Positions 43,912 to 51,665 of a DNA stretch of 64,000 bases are shown here, piece by piece; the stretch's first letter is position 1; the number at the start of each line of letters is the position of its first letter. Below the pieces are notes generated by a model, which was not told the DNA's origin, made no database searches, and worked only from the letters and a program-made list of their open reading frames with translations. Location of the stretch: assembly GCF_000830005.1 (NCBI RefSeq), contig NZ_CP010407.1, forward strand, positions 1,364,001 to 1,428,000. The letters are read 5' to 3'. The translations under genes were made by a program, and so were the position numbers. This DNA comes from Streptomyces vietnamensis (GTDB lineage Bacteria > Actinomycetota > Actinomycetes > Streptomycetales > Streptomycetaceae).

Positions 43912-44211
43912 CTGGCTCCCCCGCACATCCGGCAACCCGATCAGGACGCCGCAGCTCACGACCACACGATGCGCATGATCACCGGGAGGCTATTGATGTT
44001 GTGGGGGCTTAATCAATACCGTAACTCGCCCGCCAGTTCGACTAAAACGAGGCGAGCGCAACGGTGCACTGTGCCCCGCTTTGCGGGGGACGAACGACCT
44101 GTTGCTTTCACAAATCACTCCCCCCGGAGACTGGCACGTCGTGGTGCCACCTCGGCCACACATGGGGGAATCCATTCTTCCGCTCACTCATCCTTGCGAG
44201 GAACTTGACTC
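43912..44211. promoter_or_regulatory. Divergent promoter region, RHS toxin/lectin protein
   Basis: 300 nt with no gene. It contains TATTGAT/ATCAATA (7-bp arms, 14-nt spacer, about 43991-44018), a possible regulator site, and the hairpin CCCCGC-TTT-GCGGGG at 44074-44088. GAGGAA before 44212 is the ribosome site for the rightward gene. Markedly AT-rich at 43990-44060. Confidence 0.5.
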
Positions 44212-47200
44212 ATGCATTACCAACCCGTCCGGATATCAAATAGTCGGAAGCGTCTGAGACCGCCTCAAAAGTTGCTGTGCGCGCTGATCGTTGCCGCTCT
44301 CTCGACTCCCGCTACCCCCGTGTGGGCCGAGGACCCGGAACCCGCGGCCGGCGGCAGCATGCTCAGCGCCCAGCAAGAGGCCATGGCTACGGGCCAAGAG
44401 GTGCCGGTCGACGCGCTCACCACAGAGACCACCGAAATAGTGGCCAACGCCGACGGCTCATTCACAAGCACCACGAGCCTCATGCCCGTCCGTGTCCGCA
44501 AGGACGGTGCCTGGGTGCCGGTGGATGCTACGTTGCGCCAGAACGAGGACGGCACCTGGTCTCCGAAGGCAACCCCCCACGGAGTTGCACTCTCCGGAGG
44601 CGGCACCGGGCCGGTGGTCCGCCTGAGCCACGAGGACGGCACCAAGCTGGCCCTGGCCACGCCGTTCCCGCTGCCGGCCCCGACGGTGTCGGGCGACACT
44701 GCGTTCTATCGCGAGGTCCTGCCCGGCATTGACTTGTCAGTGTCCGTTACCGATCAGGGCGGATTCAGCGATGTCCTGATCGTCCACGATGCTGCCGCTG
44801 CTTCCGACCCCCGCGTGAAGGAACTGCGACTCGGGGTCTCAGCCGAAGGCCTTGCCATCGCCCCCACCGAGTCCGGCGGTATGGAGGCGAGGACTGCGGA
44901 CGGGTCCCTGGACTACATATCGCCTCGCCCCATCATGTGGGACTCCGCAACCCTGAGCGAGTCGGCGATCTCTTCGGTCACTGCCAAGACAGCAGCGAAT
45001 CAGACCGATTCAATCTCCGTTCAGGCTCTCGAAACCGACGGAGATACTCCCGTCACCCCACCCGTGGCGGTCTCCTCGGTCGAGGGTCCCGGCGTAGGCG
45101 CTGTCGTCGACTCGGTGCCCATGACTACTTCGTCGTCCGCCGTCACGCTGCGACCGGACCCGGACGTGCTCGCCGGCCCGGACACCGTATACCCGGTCTT
45201 CATCGACCCGTACACCAACCCGATCTCGAAGACCTCCGGCAACTACACCGAGGTCTACTCCAGCTCACAATGCGCCAACAGCCCTCAGTACAACAAGCCG
45301 CAGAGCAACGGTGAAGGTGTGGGCTACCAGCGCTGGGGCGGAGCCTGCGGCATCGGTCTGGAACGCTCGTACTACGCAATCAACACCACTGGTTTCGCAC
45401 CCGAGATGGTCATCTCCAAGGCCATCATGTCCGTCCCGTCGACATACGCCGCAAGCTGGGACTGCTCCAAAGACCAGCCCATCACCCTGCACACGACAGG
45501 AGCGATCAACGAGGCCACCGACTGGAACAGCAAGCCGACCGCCCAGGACGCTACCTACGCGGCCGTACGAACCACCATCCCGAGCGCAGCCAACCCCAGC
45601 AGCAGCTGCAGCAACCACACTGCCAGCTTCACTGTGACGGCCCAGGCACAGAAGATCGCCGACTCGGGCCTGGACTGGTGGACGGTCGGACTCTACGGCG
45701 ACGAGACCCAGTCCAGCACCAACGACAACTACCTGCGGCTCTCCACCGTGATCACCCTGATCACAACCTTCGACATGCCGCCAAAGCCACCCACCAGCCT
45801 GTACACCACCCCCTCCGCCACGGGGGCCTCCGGGCCCTGCGTCACCAGCGGAGTCGGCTGGATCGGCGCCACCACCTACTCAGCCGCGGGTAGCAACCTT
45901 CGGCTGCACTCCACGGTCACGACCAACATCGCTGGCGAACTCGCCAGCGCAAATTACCTCGTCTGGGACCGGACCCTCCTCACCGACGGCAATCCCGACA
46001 CCGTCGCATCGTCATCAACCACGTACGTCGCATCGGGTACAAGCACCAACGTTCTGGTAGGCGCCACGCTCAAGGACGGCCACGAGTACGGCTGGAACGT
46101 CTACGCGGAAACCAACTCGTCGGCCCATTTGCGTTCGCCGGTGACCTCGAGCTGCTGGTTCCGGACAGACTTCAGTCCGCCCAAGACGCCGGACATCGCG
46201 GTCAATCCCTCCTTCCCGCCGGTCGGCAGCGGGGTCGGCAATCCACTGGTATATGCGGGCAGCCCACCCACTGACTTCAGCGTCTCCGCCGACGACAAGG
46301 CACCAGCCGACACCTGTGCCCCAGGCGCCTGCCTGAGCAGCGGCATCGACCACTTCATCTGGCGGCTGGACAGCCAGCCGACCGCACTGGTTGGCACCTC
46401 CGTACCTATCAGCAGCACGGACACCACGGGAACCTCGACCGCGAAGGTCAAAGTCCCAGTGACGGCCTGGGGCGTGCACACCCTGTACGTGGCCGCTGTA
46501 GACAACGCCGGCAACCTCTCACAGGCTCCGGGCAGCTACACGTACACGGTCCCGTGGGACCCCAACACCAAAATCACTCCCGGCGATATCGGCGGCGACG
46601 GCATCCCCGATCTCCTGGCCACCACCCGGACCGGTGACCTGGTCCTGCTGCCAGGCAACACCGACTCGGCACAGCCAGTGGCCCCGGCGCAGACTGCCCC
46701 GCTGACCACGCCGGCCAGCGGCCCGGTCACAGTCTCGACACCCGCACAATCCCCAGATAAAACGGGATGGAACAACTACCTCATCGCCCACCGCGGCAAC
46801 CTCCACGGCAGCCATGTGGACGACCTGTTCGCCTACAACAAGCAGAGCCACCAGCTGTACGTCGTCAGAAATGACCTCGACCCCAATGCGAGCACGCCGT
46901 ACTACTCCACCGGCTTCATGGGCGATAATCGTTCCACCATCGTAGTCAAGGAAATCTGCGAACAGGATGTGAGGCGGGTCAAGGACGACGCACTCTGTCG
47001 CACCGCTGGGTACAACGAAAGCAGCTGGGACATCGAGCAGCTCGTCACTCCCGGCAACGTGTTCGGCAACGAAAACAACTATCCCGCAGTTATCACCGTC
47101 GAAGGCAAGAAGCTCTGGATCTACCAAGCCGACGGGGGCAACCACCTCAAGAACCCGTTGCTACTCGGTGACGGAGACTGGTCCGGCTACACCCTGATCG

Positions 47201-48672
47201 CGCCGGGCACGGTCGGAGGCACACTCACCAAGAGCGTCGACGAGAAGGGCAACGTCACCGGCAGCGTCACCGGCGGATCCCCGGTCCTCTGGGCCCGCGA
47301 TGACATCAGCGGCTCAGTACTCACCTTCCCGATCAGCATTGACCCTGTCACCTTGCTGCCCACTCCGCTCCACGCCCCGGTGCGCACCGCCTTCACCTCC
47401 GCTGTGGCCGCTTCTGGGGGCGGAAAGCTCTGTCTCGATGTGTACAACGGCGGCACGGCCGACGGTACGAAGGTTCAGGCCTGGGGCTGCAATCAGACCC
47501 GCGCCCAGACCTGGTCGCTGATGTCCGACGGCACGATCCGTGCAATGGGCGGCTGCCTCGATGTCTACAGTGCCGGCAAAGACAACGGCACGCCCGTCCA
47601 GCTGCACTCGTGCAACGGCACTCCCGCCCAAGAATGGGTCCCCTACGACTCGGGCAGTCTCAGAAACCCGAACTCCAGCAAATGCCTGGATGACCCGAAC
47701 GCCAGCACCGCTGCCGGCACACAGCTACAGATCTACACCTGCAATGGCACGGCGGCCCAGAACTGGACCACCGGCGCCGCCGCCGGATGGGATAAACACC
47801 CGGCAGCCCCCTTGGCCCCGGTCCTGCCGACCGCAAAGTACCCGGCGGTGATGTCGCCGGGCGATATCAACGGCAACTCCGGCGGCCCGGACGGCCACCC
47901 CGAGCTGTACGCGGTCGACAGCGCCGGACAACTCATGGAGTACCCGGGCGCTGCGCCCAAGGACACGGTCGCCGCATTCTCCGCCCCAGCGTCGTTGGGC
48001 GCCGTGGGCAACACCGCAACCCACAACTGGCGTCTCAACGAGGGAACCGGCAGCTCTGCGACCGACGATCCCGGCGATCTCAACGCAGCATTGACCGGCG
48101 CGTACACATGGACTACCGACGCCACCCGAGGGAAGGTGCTCCAACTCTCCGGGACCACCGGCTACGCAGCCACCACGAAGCCGGCAGTGAACACAACCGG
48201 CAGCTTCACGGTGTCCGCCTGGGTGAAGCTCGGATCGCTGAGCGGCAACTCTTCGTTCGTGTCCCAGTCCGATGGGGCAGGCGGCGCCAACGGCTTCCAG
48301 CTCTACTACTCCTCCGGAGCAAAGGTCTGGGCGTTCGGACGCCACAACGATGGCACTTCAGGCCCCTCATTCTCGGCCGCGTACGGCGCCTCAGCCGTGG
48401 TGGGTAAGTGGACCCATCTCGTCGGTGTCTACGACGTGACCACCGACCAACTGCTGCTGTACGTCGACGGGAAACTCTCAGCGACGAAGGCGTACACAGG
48501 CATCTCGTGGAACGCGGACGGCGGCGTGCAGATCGGCCGGCGGGTGTACGAGAGCACGTACGGCGAGTACGCCAATGGCGCGGTCAGCGATGTGCGGATC
48601 TACCCGACCGCGCTGCCGGCTGCGAGTGCCGCAGCAACAGGTCAGCTCCCCGGGATCATGCAGCTCGACTGA
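44212..48672 (+). CDS. Giant secreted FG-GAP/ricin-lectin/LamG protein, partner of the RHS toxin
   Basis: 1486 residues. Signal peptide (about 1-40, ending VWAE), then long beta-rich domains with a DNRLRE-like section (about 330-520). FG-GAP/VCBS-like motifs follow (GDIGGDGIPDLLATTRTGDL near 790; GDINGNSGGPDGHPELYAVD near 1215), then a ricin-type beta-trefoil (about 1060-1190, GGKLCLDVYNGGTADGTKVQ) and a C-terminal LamG/concanavalin-like domain (about 1265-1470). No catalytic motif. It is transcribed divergently from the RHS toxin and shares its ricin module, so it may help display, deliver or bind the toxin. GAGGAA precedes the ATG. Confidence 0.85.
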   Translation: MHYQPVRISNSRKRLRPPQKLLCALIVAALSTPATPVWAEDPEPAAGGSMLSAQQEAMATGQEVPVDALTTETTEIVANADGSFTSTTSLMPVRVRKDGAWVPVDATLRQNEDGTWSPKATPHGVALSGGGTGPVVRLSHEDGTKLALATPFPLPAPTVSGDTAFYREVLPGIDLSVSVTDQGGFSDVLIVHDAAAASDPRVKELRLGVSAEGLAIAPTESGGMEARTADGSLDYISPRPIMWDSATLSESAISSVTAKTAANQTDSISVQALETDGDTPVTPPVAVSSVEGPGVGAVVDSVPMTTSSSAVTLRPDPDVLAGPDTVYPVFIDPYTNPISKTSGNYTEVYSSSQCANSPQYNKPQSNGEGVGYQRWGGACGIGLERSYYAINTTGFAPEMVISKAIMSVPSTYAASWDCSKDQPITLHTTGAINEATDWNSKPTAQDATYAAVRTTIPSAANPSSSCSNHTASFTVTAQAQKIADSGLDWWTVGLYGDETQSSTNDNYLRLSTVITLITTFDMPPKPPTSLYTTPSATGASGPCVTSGVGWIGATTYSAAGSNLRLHSTVTTNIAGELASANYLVWDRTLLTDGNPDTVASSSTTYVASGTSTNVLVGATLKDGHEYGWNVYAETNSSAHLRSPVTSSCWFRTDFSPPKTPDIAVNPSFPPVGSGVGNPLVYAGSPPTDFSVSADDKAPADTCAPGACLSSGIDHFIWRLDSQPTALVGTSVPISSTDTTGTSTAKVKVPVTAWGVHTLYVAAVDNAGNLSQAPGSYTYTVPWDPNTKITPGDIGGDGIPDLLATTRTGDLVLLPGNTDSAQPVAPAQTAPLTTPASGPVTVSTPAQSPDKTGWNNYLIAHRGNLHGSHVDDLFAYNKQSHQLYVVRNDLDPNASTPYYSTGFMGDNRSTIVVKEICEQDVRRVKDDALCRTAGYNESSWDIEQLVTPGNVFGNENNYPAVITVEGKKLWIYQADGGNHLKNPLLLGDGDWSGYTLIAPGTVGGTLTKSVDEKGNVTGSVTGGSPVLWARDDISGSVLTFPISIDPVTLLPTPLHAPVRTAFTSAVAASGGGKLCLDVYNGGTADGTKVQAWGCNQTRAQTWSLMSDGTIRAMGGCLDVYSAGKDNGTPVQLHSCNGTPAQEWVPYDSGSLRNPNSSKCLDDPNASTAAGTQLQIYTCNGTAAQNWTTGAAAGWDKHPAAPLAPVLPTAKYPAVMSPGDINGNSGGPDGHPELYAVDSAGQLMEYPGAAPKDTVAAFSAPASLGAVGNTATHNWRLNEGTGSSATDDPGDLNAALTGAYTWTTDATRGKVLQLSGTTGYAATTKPAVNTTGSFTVSAWVKLGSLSGNSSFVSQSDGAGGANGFQLYYSSGAKVWAFGRHNDGTSGPSFSAAYGASAVVGKWTHLVGVYDVTTDQLLLYVDGKLSATKAYTGISWNADGGVQIGRRVYESTYGEYANGAVSDVRIYPTALPAASAAATGQLPGIMQLD

Positions 48673-48680
48673 CCCATCAG

Positions 48681-48717
48681 CAGCGGGGCGGTGCGCGAAC
48701 CAGGCACCGCCCCGCTG
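48681..48717 (+). terminator. Perfect hairpin after the LamG protein gene
   Basis: Arms CAGCGGGGCGGTGC and GCACCGCCCCGCTG (14 bp, no mismatch) with a 9-nt loop, starting 9 nt after the stop. No T-tract, as usual in streptomycetes. Confidence 0.85.
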
Positions 48718-48720
48718 TGC

Positions 48721-48930
48721 TCAGCGGCTGGCGGAAGATCCCCAGGACCGCTGCGCCCACTGGTCGACCTTGTCCTTCGGCTCCGCCCGGTACGGCTCCG
48801 CATCGGCCCGCTGCCCGCGACGTGAAGTCCGGCACCTGCTCGGCGATCACGTGCACCAAGGGTCCCGCCTCGGCGAGAACGACGGCGGTGGCGAGTCCTT
48901 CCCCCCAGCCCCGGCAATGGCAAGGCGCTC
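48721..48930 (-). pseudogene. D-amino-acid oxidase family fragment, frameshifted
   Basis: On the minus strand one frame reads GLATAVVLAEAG then VIAEQVPDFTSRAAG, and a neighbouring frame continues EPYRAEPKDKVDQWAQRS to a stop at 48721. Together they resemble residues about 10-60 of DAO-type flavoproteins (glycine-rich FAD site, then the RAAG..WGPY..DKV.QW stretch), broken by at least one frameshift and cut at both ends. A decayed passenger gene near the right end of the island. Seen by eye; needs a search to confirm. Confidence 0.5.
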
Positions 48931-49091
48931 CTCTGCGGTCGCAATCCCGACCCGGGTGGTCAACTGGTGCCGACGGGGGAGGCCGCTCCGTGCTTGCCGA
49001 GCGCACCTCACTCCGACACAGCGCGTAGGCGCTTTGCGATCTCCAGGAGAGCCACTTCACTGGTGGAGACGCCGGCAGGAACGGGCTGCGC

Positions 49092-49143
49092 CTGGGGAGA
49101 ACCTGGGGAGAACAAGGGCGCTCTGGGGAGCGGCTGGGGAGAA
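49092..49143 (+). repeat. CTGGGGAGAA cluster at right island end
   Basis: CTGGGGAGAA occurs at 49092-49101, 49103-49112 and 49134-49143, with a shortened copy CTGGGGAG at 49123-49130, all in the same orientation as the four at the left end. The 11-bp spacing of the first pair repeats the spacing at 31904/31915. Candidate integrase arm-type sites 110-160 bp inside the right repeat. The remaining 48931-49252 holds no supported gene. Confidence 0.65.
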
Positions 49144-49246
49144 TCGACCGCACAAAACGGTGCCACCGTGAAAGCCCCGGAAACGAGCAAACCCGCAGTT
49201 CAGCAGGGCCCGTACAGCTATCCGTGCAGCTCAGCGCGTTGAGGGT

Positions 49247-49443
49247 GACGACTTCAAGGCCTTCTCCTCGAAGTGCACGCATCAGGGCTGCGCCGTGAGC
49301 AGCATCAAGGACGGCGTCATCGTCTGCCCGTGCCACCAGAGCCAGTTCGACATCTCGGACGGCAGCGTGAAGTCGGGCCCGGCGCCCTCGCCGCTGCCGC
49401 CCGAGCCGATCCAGGTGGTGGGCGAGGAGATCAGCCGGGGCTG
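49247..49443 (+). pseudogene. Displaced native 3' end of the Rieske gene
   Basis: In-frame codons DDFKAFSSKCTHQGC through EEISRG and stop, without the N-terminal export signal, start codon or ribosome site. It carries both cluster motifs but cannot be exported. Its tail overlaps the convergent isochorismatase-like stop by 13 nt, which fits the native locus before insertion. Confidence 0.88.
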
Positions 49444-49448
49444 ACGGC
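49253..49448 (+). repeat. Right direct repeat of the island (attR region)
   Basis: 193 of 196 bases match 31333-31528. It contains the original 3' end of the Rieske gene and runs 5 nt past the stop. Left of 49253 homology is lost (ACTTC versus AGTTC at the junction). Confidence 0.93.
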
Positions 49449-50132
49449 ATCCCCGTTCCGCCGGCCCCGGCCGGCGGAACCCCTGCCGGACGCGGGCGCC
49501 TTCCAGCACGCCAATACGTCGTCGGTCGTGGTGATCGTGGCCACGAGCGCGAGGGTGTGCCGGATCATCGCGGGGGTGTAGTCGGCTGGCACCCCCGCGA
49601 TGGCGTCCCCGGGCACGACGACCGTGTAGCCGAGGTTCACGGCGTCGAAGACCGCGTTGGGCACGGCCACGTTGGCGGAGACCCCCGTGACGATCAGGGT
49701 GCGGCAGCCGAGGTTGCGGAGCAGCGCGTCGACGTCGGTGCCCGCGAGCGGCGAGAGCCCGTGCAGGCGCCGGACCACGAGGTCCTCGTCGGCGACCTCG
49801 ATCGGTTCGGCGATCCGTACGGCCCTGCTGCCGCTGTGCTGCTGCACGGGCAGCCGGGCGGCGGCCGTGAAGAGCCGGGCGTTGGTGTTGGCGCCCCGCC
49901 CGTCGGGGCGCCGCTCGGCGACGGCGTGGATCACCTGGACGTCCGCCGCGTGCGCGGCGGCGACGAGCCGGGCGACGTTCCGCAGGGCGCCCGACCTGCG
50001 GGCGGCGGCGGCCAGTTCGGGCAGGGCGCTGTCGGTCCCGACGACCCCCTGCTGGCACTCGACGGTGAGCAGGACGACTCCGCCGTCCGGGCGGATCCGC
50101 TCCCCGAGCCGTTCCCTCGGACTCTGACCCAT
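49431..50132 (-). CDS. Isochorismatase-like protein lacking canonical catalytic residues
   Basis: 233 residues with the alpha/beta fold of the cysteine-hydrolase/isochorismatase family. The usual catalytic Asp in the first strand is Glu here (VVLLTVECQQGVVG), and the position of the nucleophilic Cys reads Ala in VTGVSANVAVPNAVFDAVNLGY. It may therefore be a non-hydrolytic or divergent subfamily enzyme. AAGGGGGG precedes ATG 50132. Its stop lies inside the right repeat of the island, so this is the native right neighbour of the Rieske gene. Confidence 0.85.
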   Translation of the reverse strand: MGQSPRERLGERIRPDGGVVLLTVECQQGVVGTDSALPELAAAARRSGALRNVARLVAAAHAADVQVIHAVAERRPDGRGANTNARLFTAAARLPVQQHSGSRAVRIAEPIEVADEDLVVRRLHGLSPLAGTDVDALLRNLGCRTLIVTGVSANVAVPNAVFDAVNLGYTVVVPGDAIAGVPADYTPAMIRHTLALVATITTTDDVLACWKAPASGRGSAGRGRRNGDAVSPG

Positions 50133-50208
50133 GGTCCCCCCTTGCACGCGCGTGGATGGCCCCCCATGCTTTCTGACGTCTCATCAGAAATCCAGAAGGG
50201 TGCGGACG

Positions 50209-50676
50209 ATGACTGTCGCACAGCGCCGTGGACGCCGGATCATGATGACCCCGGCCGAGCTCGACTCGTTCCTCGCCGAACAGCGCACCTGCCGGGTCGC
50301 GACCGTCTCCGCCGACGGCCGCCCGCACGTGAGCGCGCTCTGGTTCGTCTGGGACGGCTCCTCGCTGTGGCTGTACTCGATCACCCGGAGCCGGCGCTGG
50401 GCGGAGCTGCGCGCCGATCCGAGGATCGCGGTCGTGGTGGACGACGGGGAGGAGTACGGGGAGCTGCGCGGGGTGGAGCTGTCGGGGACGGCCGTCTTCG
50501 TGGGCGAGGCGCCGCGCACCGGCGAGCCCTGCCCCGAACTCGACGTGCCCGAGCAGCTCTTCGCCGCCAAGAACTTCGGCCTGGACGCCATGCCGCACGA
50601 CGGCCGGCACGCCTGGCTGCGACTGACCCCGGAGAAGATCGCCTCCTGGGACTTCCGCAAGCTCGCGACCCTCTGA
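50209..50676 (+). CDS. FMN/F420 split-barrel (pyridoxamine-phosphate-oxidase family) protein
   Basis: 155 residues with the split beta-barrel start FLAEQRTCRVATVSADGRPHVSALWFVWDG and a second strand pair IAVVVDDGEEYGELRGVELSG. Such proteins bind FMN, F420 or haem and act as oxidoreductases. No substrate clue. AGAAGGG lies about 9 nt before ATG 50209. It diverges from the isochorismatase-like gene with a 76-nt gap and ends 13 nt before the convergent LysR stop. Confidence 0.87.
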   Translation: MTVAQRRGRRIMMTPAELDSFLAEQRTCRVATVSADGRPHVSALWFVWDGSSLWLYSITRSRRWAELRADPRIAVVVDDGEEYGELRGVELSGTAVFVGEAPRTGEPCPELDVPEQLFAAKNFGLDAMPHDGRHAWLRLTPEKIASWDFRKLATL

Positions 50677-50689
50677 GGGCCGGCGAGAA

Positions 50690-51592
50690 TCAGCTCCCCA
50701 GCGGCTCCGCGGCCGCCCGCAGTGCCGCGACGACCGCCCGCACGGAGGGCCGGCGGCCCGCGTCGGCGCGCCAGGTGGCGTAGATGTGGCGCCGCACCTT
50801 CTGCCGTACGGGAACGAAGACGACGCCGTCCGGCACGGGACGCCCGAGCCGGGGCGTGACGCACACCCCGAGGCCGGCCGCCACCAGGGCCAGCTGGGTG
50901 TGGTGCTCCCCGGCGAAGTGCCCGATGCGCGGCTCGATGCCCTGCGAGCGCAGCGTGAACATCAGCCAGTCGTGGCAGAACTCGCCCTCCGGCCAGGAGA
51001 CCCACTCCTCGTCGGCGAAGTCCTCCAGGTCCACCGCGTCCCGCCCGGCCAGCGGGTGTCCGGCGGGCAGGGCCACGTCGGCGGAGTCGTCGAGGAGGTG
51101 GGCGCGCTCCAGGCCGCCGGGGACGGGCGCCCGCTTGTTGCTCCAGTCCAGGACGATCGCCAGGTCCGCATCGCCGCGCAGGACGGCCCGCACGCCCGGT
51201 TCCGGCTCCAGTTCCGTCGTACGGACGCGGAGTTCGGGGTGGCCGGCGCGCAGGGCGGCGAGCGCGGCCGGGAACAGTCCGCGCGCCGCCGTCGGGAAGG
51301 CCGCGAGCCGCACCTCCCCCACCACCCGCCCCTGCTGGGCCTCGATGTCGGCCTGGGCCATCTGGACCTGGGACAGGATGCGGGCGGCGTGCTCGGCGAG
51401 CAGCAGCCCGGCGTCGGTGAGCCGCACGCCCCGGCCGTTCTTGGCGAGCAGCTGCTGCCCGACCTCGCGCTCCAGCTTGGACAGCTGCTGGGAGACGGCC
51501 GAGGTGGTGACGTGCAGGCCGTCGGCGGCGCCGCTGACCGAGCCGTGCCGGGCGACGGCGTCGAGGGTACGGAGGCGCTCCAGGTTCAACAT
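50690..51592 (-). CDS. LysR family transcriptional regulator
   Basis: 300 residues with an N-terminal winged helix-turn-helix (residues 4-62: LERLRTLDAVARHGSVSGAAD, LHVTTSAVSQQLSKLEREVG) and a periplasmic-binding-fold effector domain. It is divergent from an EamA permease gene with 73 nt between starts, which is the classic arrangement for activating the neighbour. The gap contains an imperfect palindrome TAAGCAATGCTAA. No ribosome site before the ATG; probably a leaderless message. Confidence 0.92.
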   Translation of the reverse strand: MLNLERLRTLDAVARHGSVSGAADGLHVTTSAVSQQLSKLEREVGQQLLAKNGRGVRLTDAGLLLAEHAARILSQVQMAQADIEAQQGRVVGEVRLAAFPTAARGLFPAALAALRAGHPELRVRTTELEPEPGVRAVLRGDADLAIVLDWSNKRAPVPGGLERAHLLDDSADVALPAGHPLAGRDAVDLEDFADEEWVSWPEGEFCHDWLMFTLRSQGIEPRIGHFAGEHHTQLALVAAGLGVCVTPRLGRPVPDGVVFVPVRQKVRRHIYATWRADAGRRPSVRAVVAALRAAAEPLGS

Positions 51593-51593
51593 A

Positions 51594-51606
51594 TAAGCAA
51601 TGCTAA
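51594..51606. promoter_or_regulatory. Imperfect palindrome in LysR/EamA gap
   Basis: TAAGCA-A-TGCTAA (one mismatch between arms) lies right next to the LysR ATG, in an AT-rich 73-nt gap. Candidate LysR site. Confidence 0.5.
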
Positions 51607-51665
51607 GGGGAAGGGTCGAGCAATTCTCGCTTGTTCTAATACATCGTTCCCGTCACCCTGAGTGC

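Larger units (their letters stand above)
31333..49448. mobile_element. 17.9-kb genomic island integrated in the Rieske gene 3' end
   Basis: The region is bounded by a 196-bp near-perfect direct repeat from the Rieske gene 3' end. Inside are a VapBC-like pair, immunity-like genes, a giant RHS toxin with Imm1, a large lectin-type secreted protein and gene fragments. Base composition and codon use are less GC-biased than outside. CTGGGGAGAA clusters lie just inside both ends. The arrangement matches elements that carry a replacement 3' end for a protein-coding target, such as e14 in icd of E. coli. No integrase, relaxase or replication gene is visible, so the island is decayed or mobilised in trans. 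Confidence 0.82.

Noticed and set aside
31333..49448. Island as an autonomous conjugative element or prophage
   Set aside because: No integrase, excisionase, relaxase, FtsK/SpoIIIE translocase, replication or structural phage gene could be found.
48677..49450. 257-codon minus-strand frame over the right island end
   Set aside because: It joins unrelated pieces: the antisense of the Rieske fragment, the 10-mer repeats and a frameshifted DAO piece. Only the last is a remnant of a real gene.
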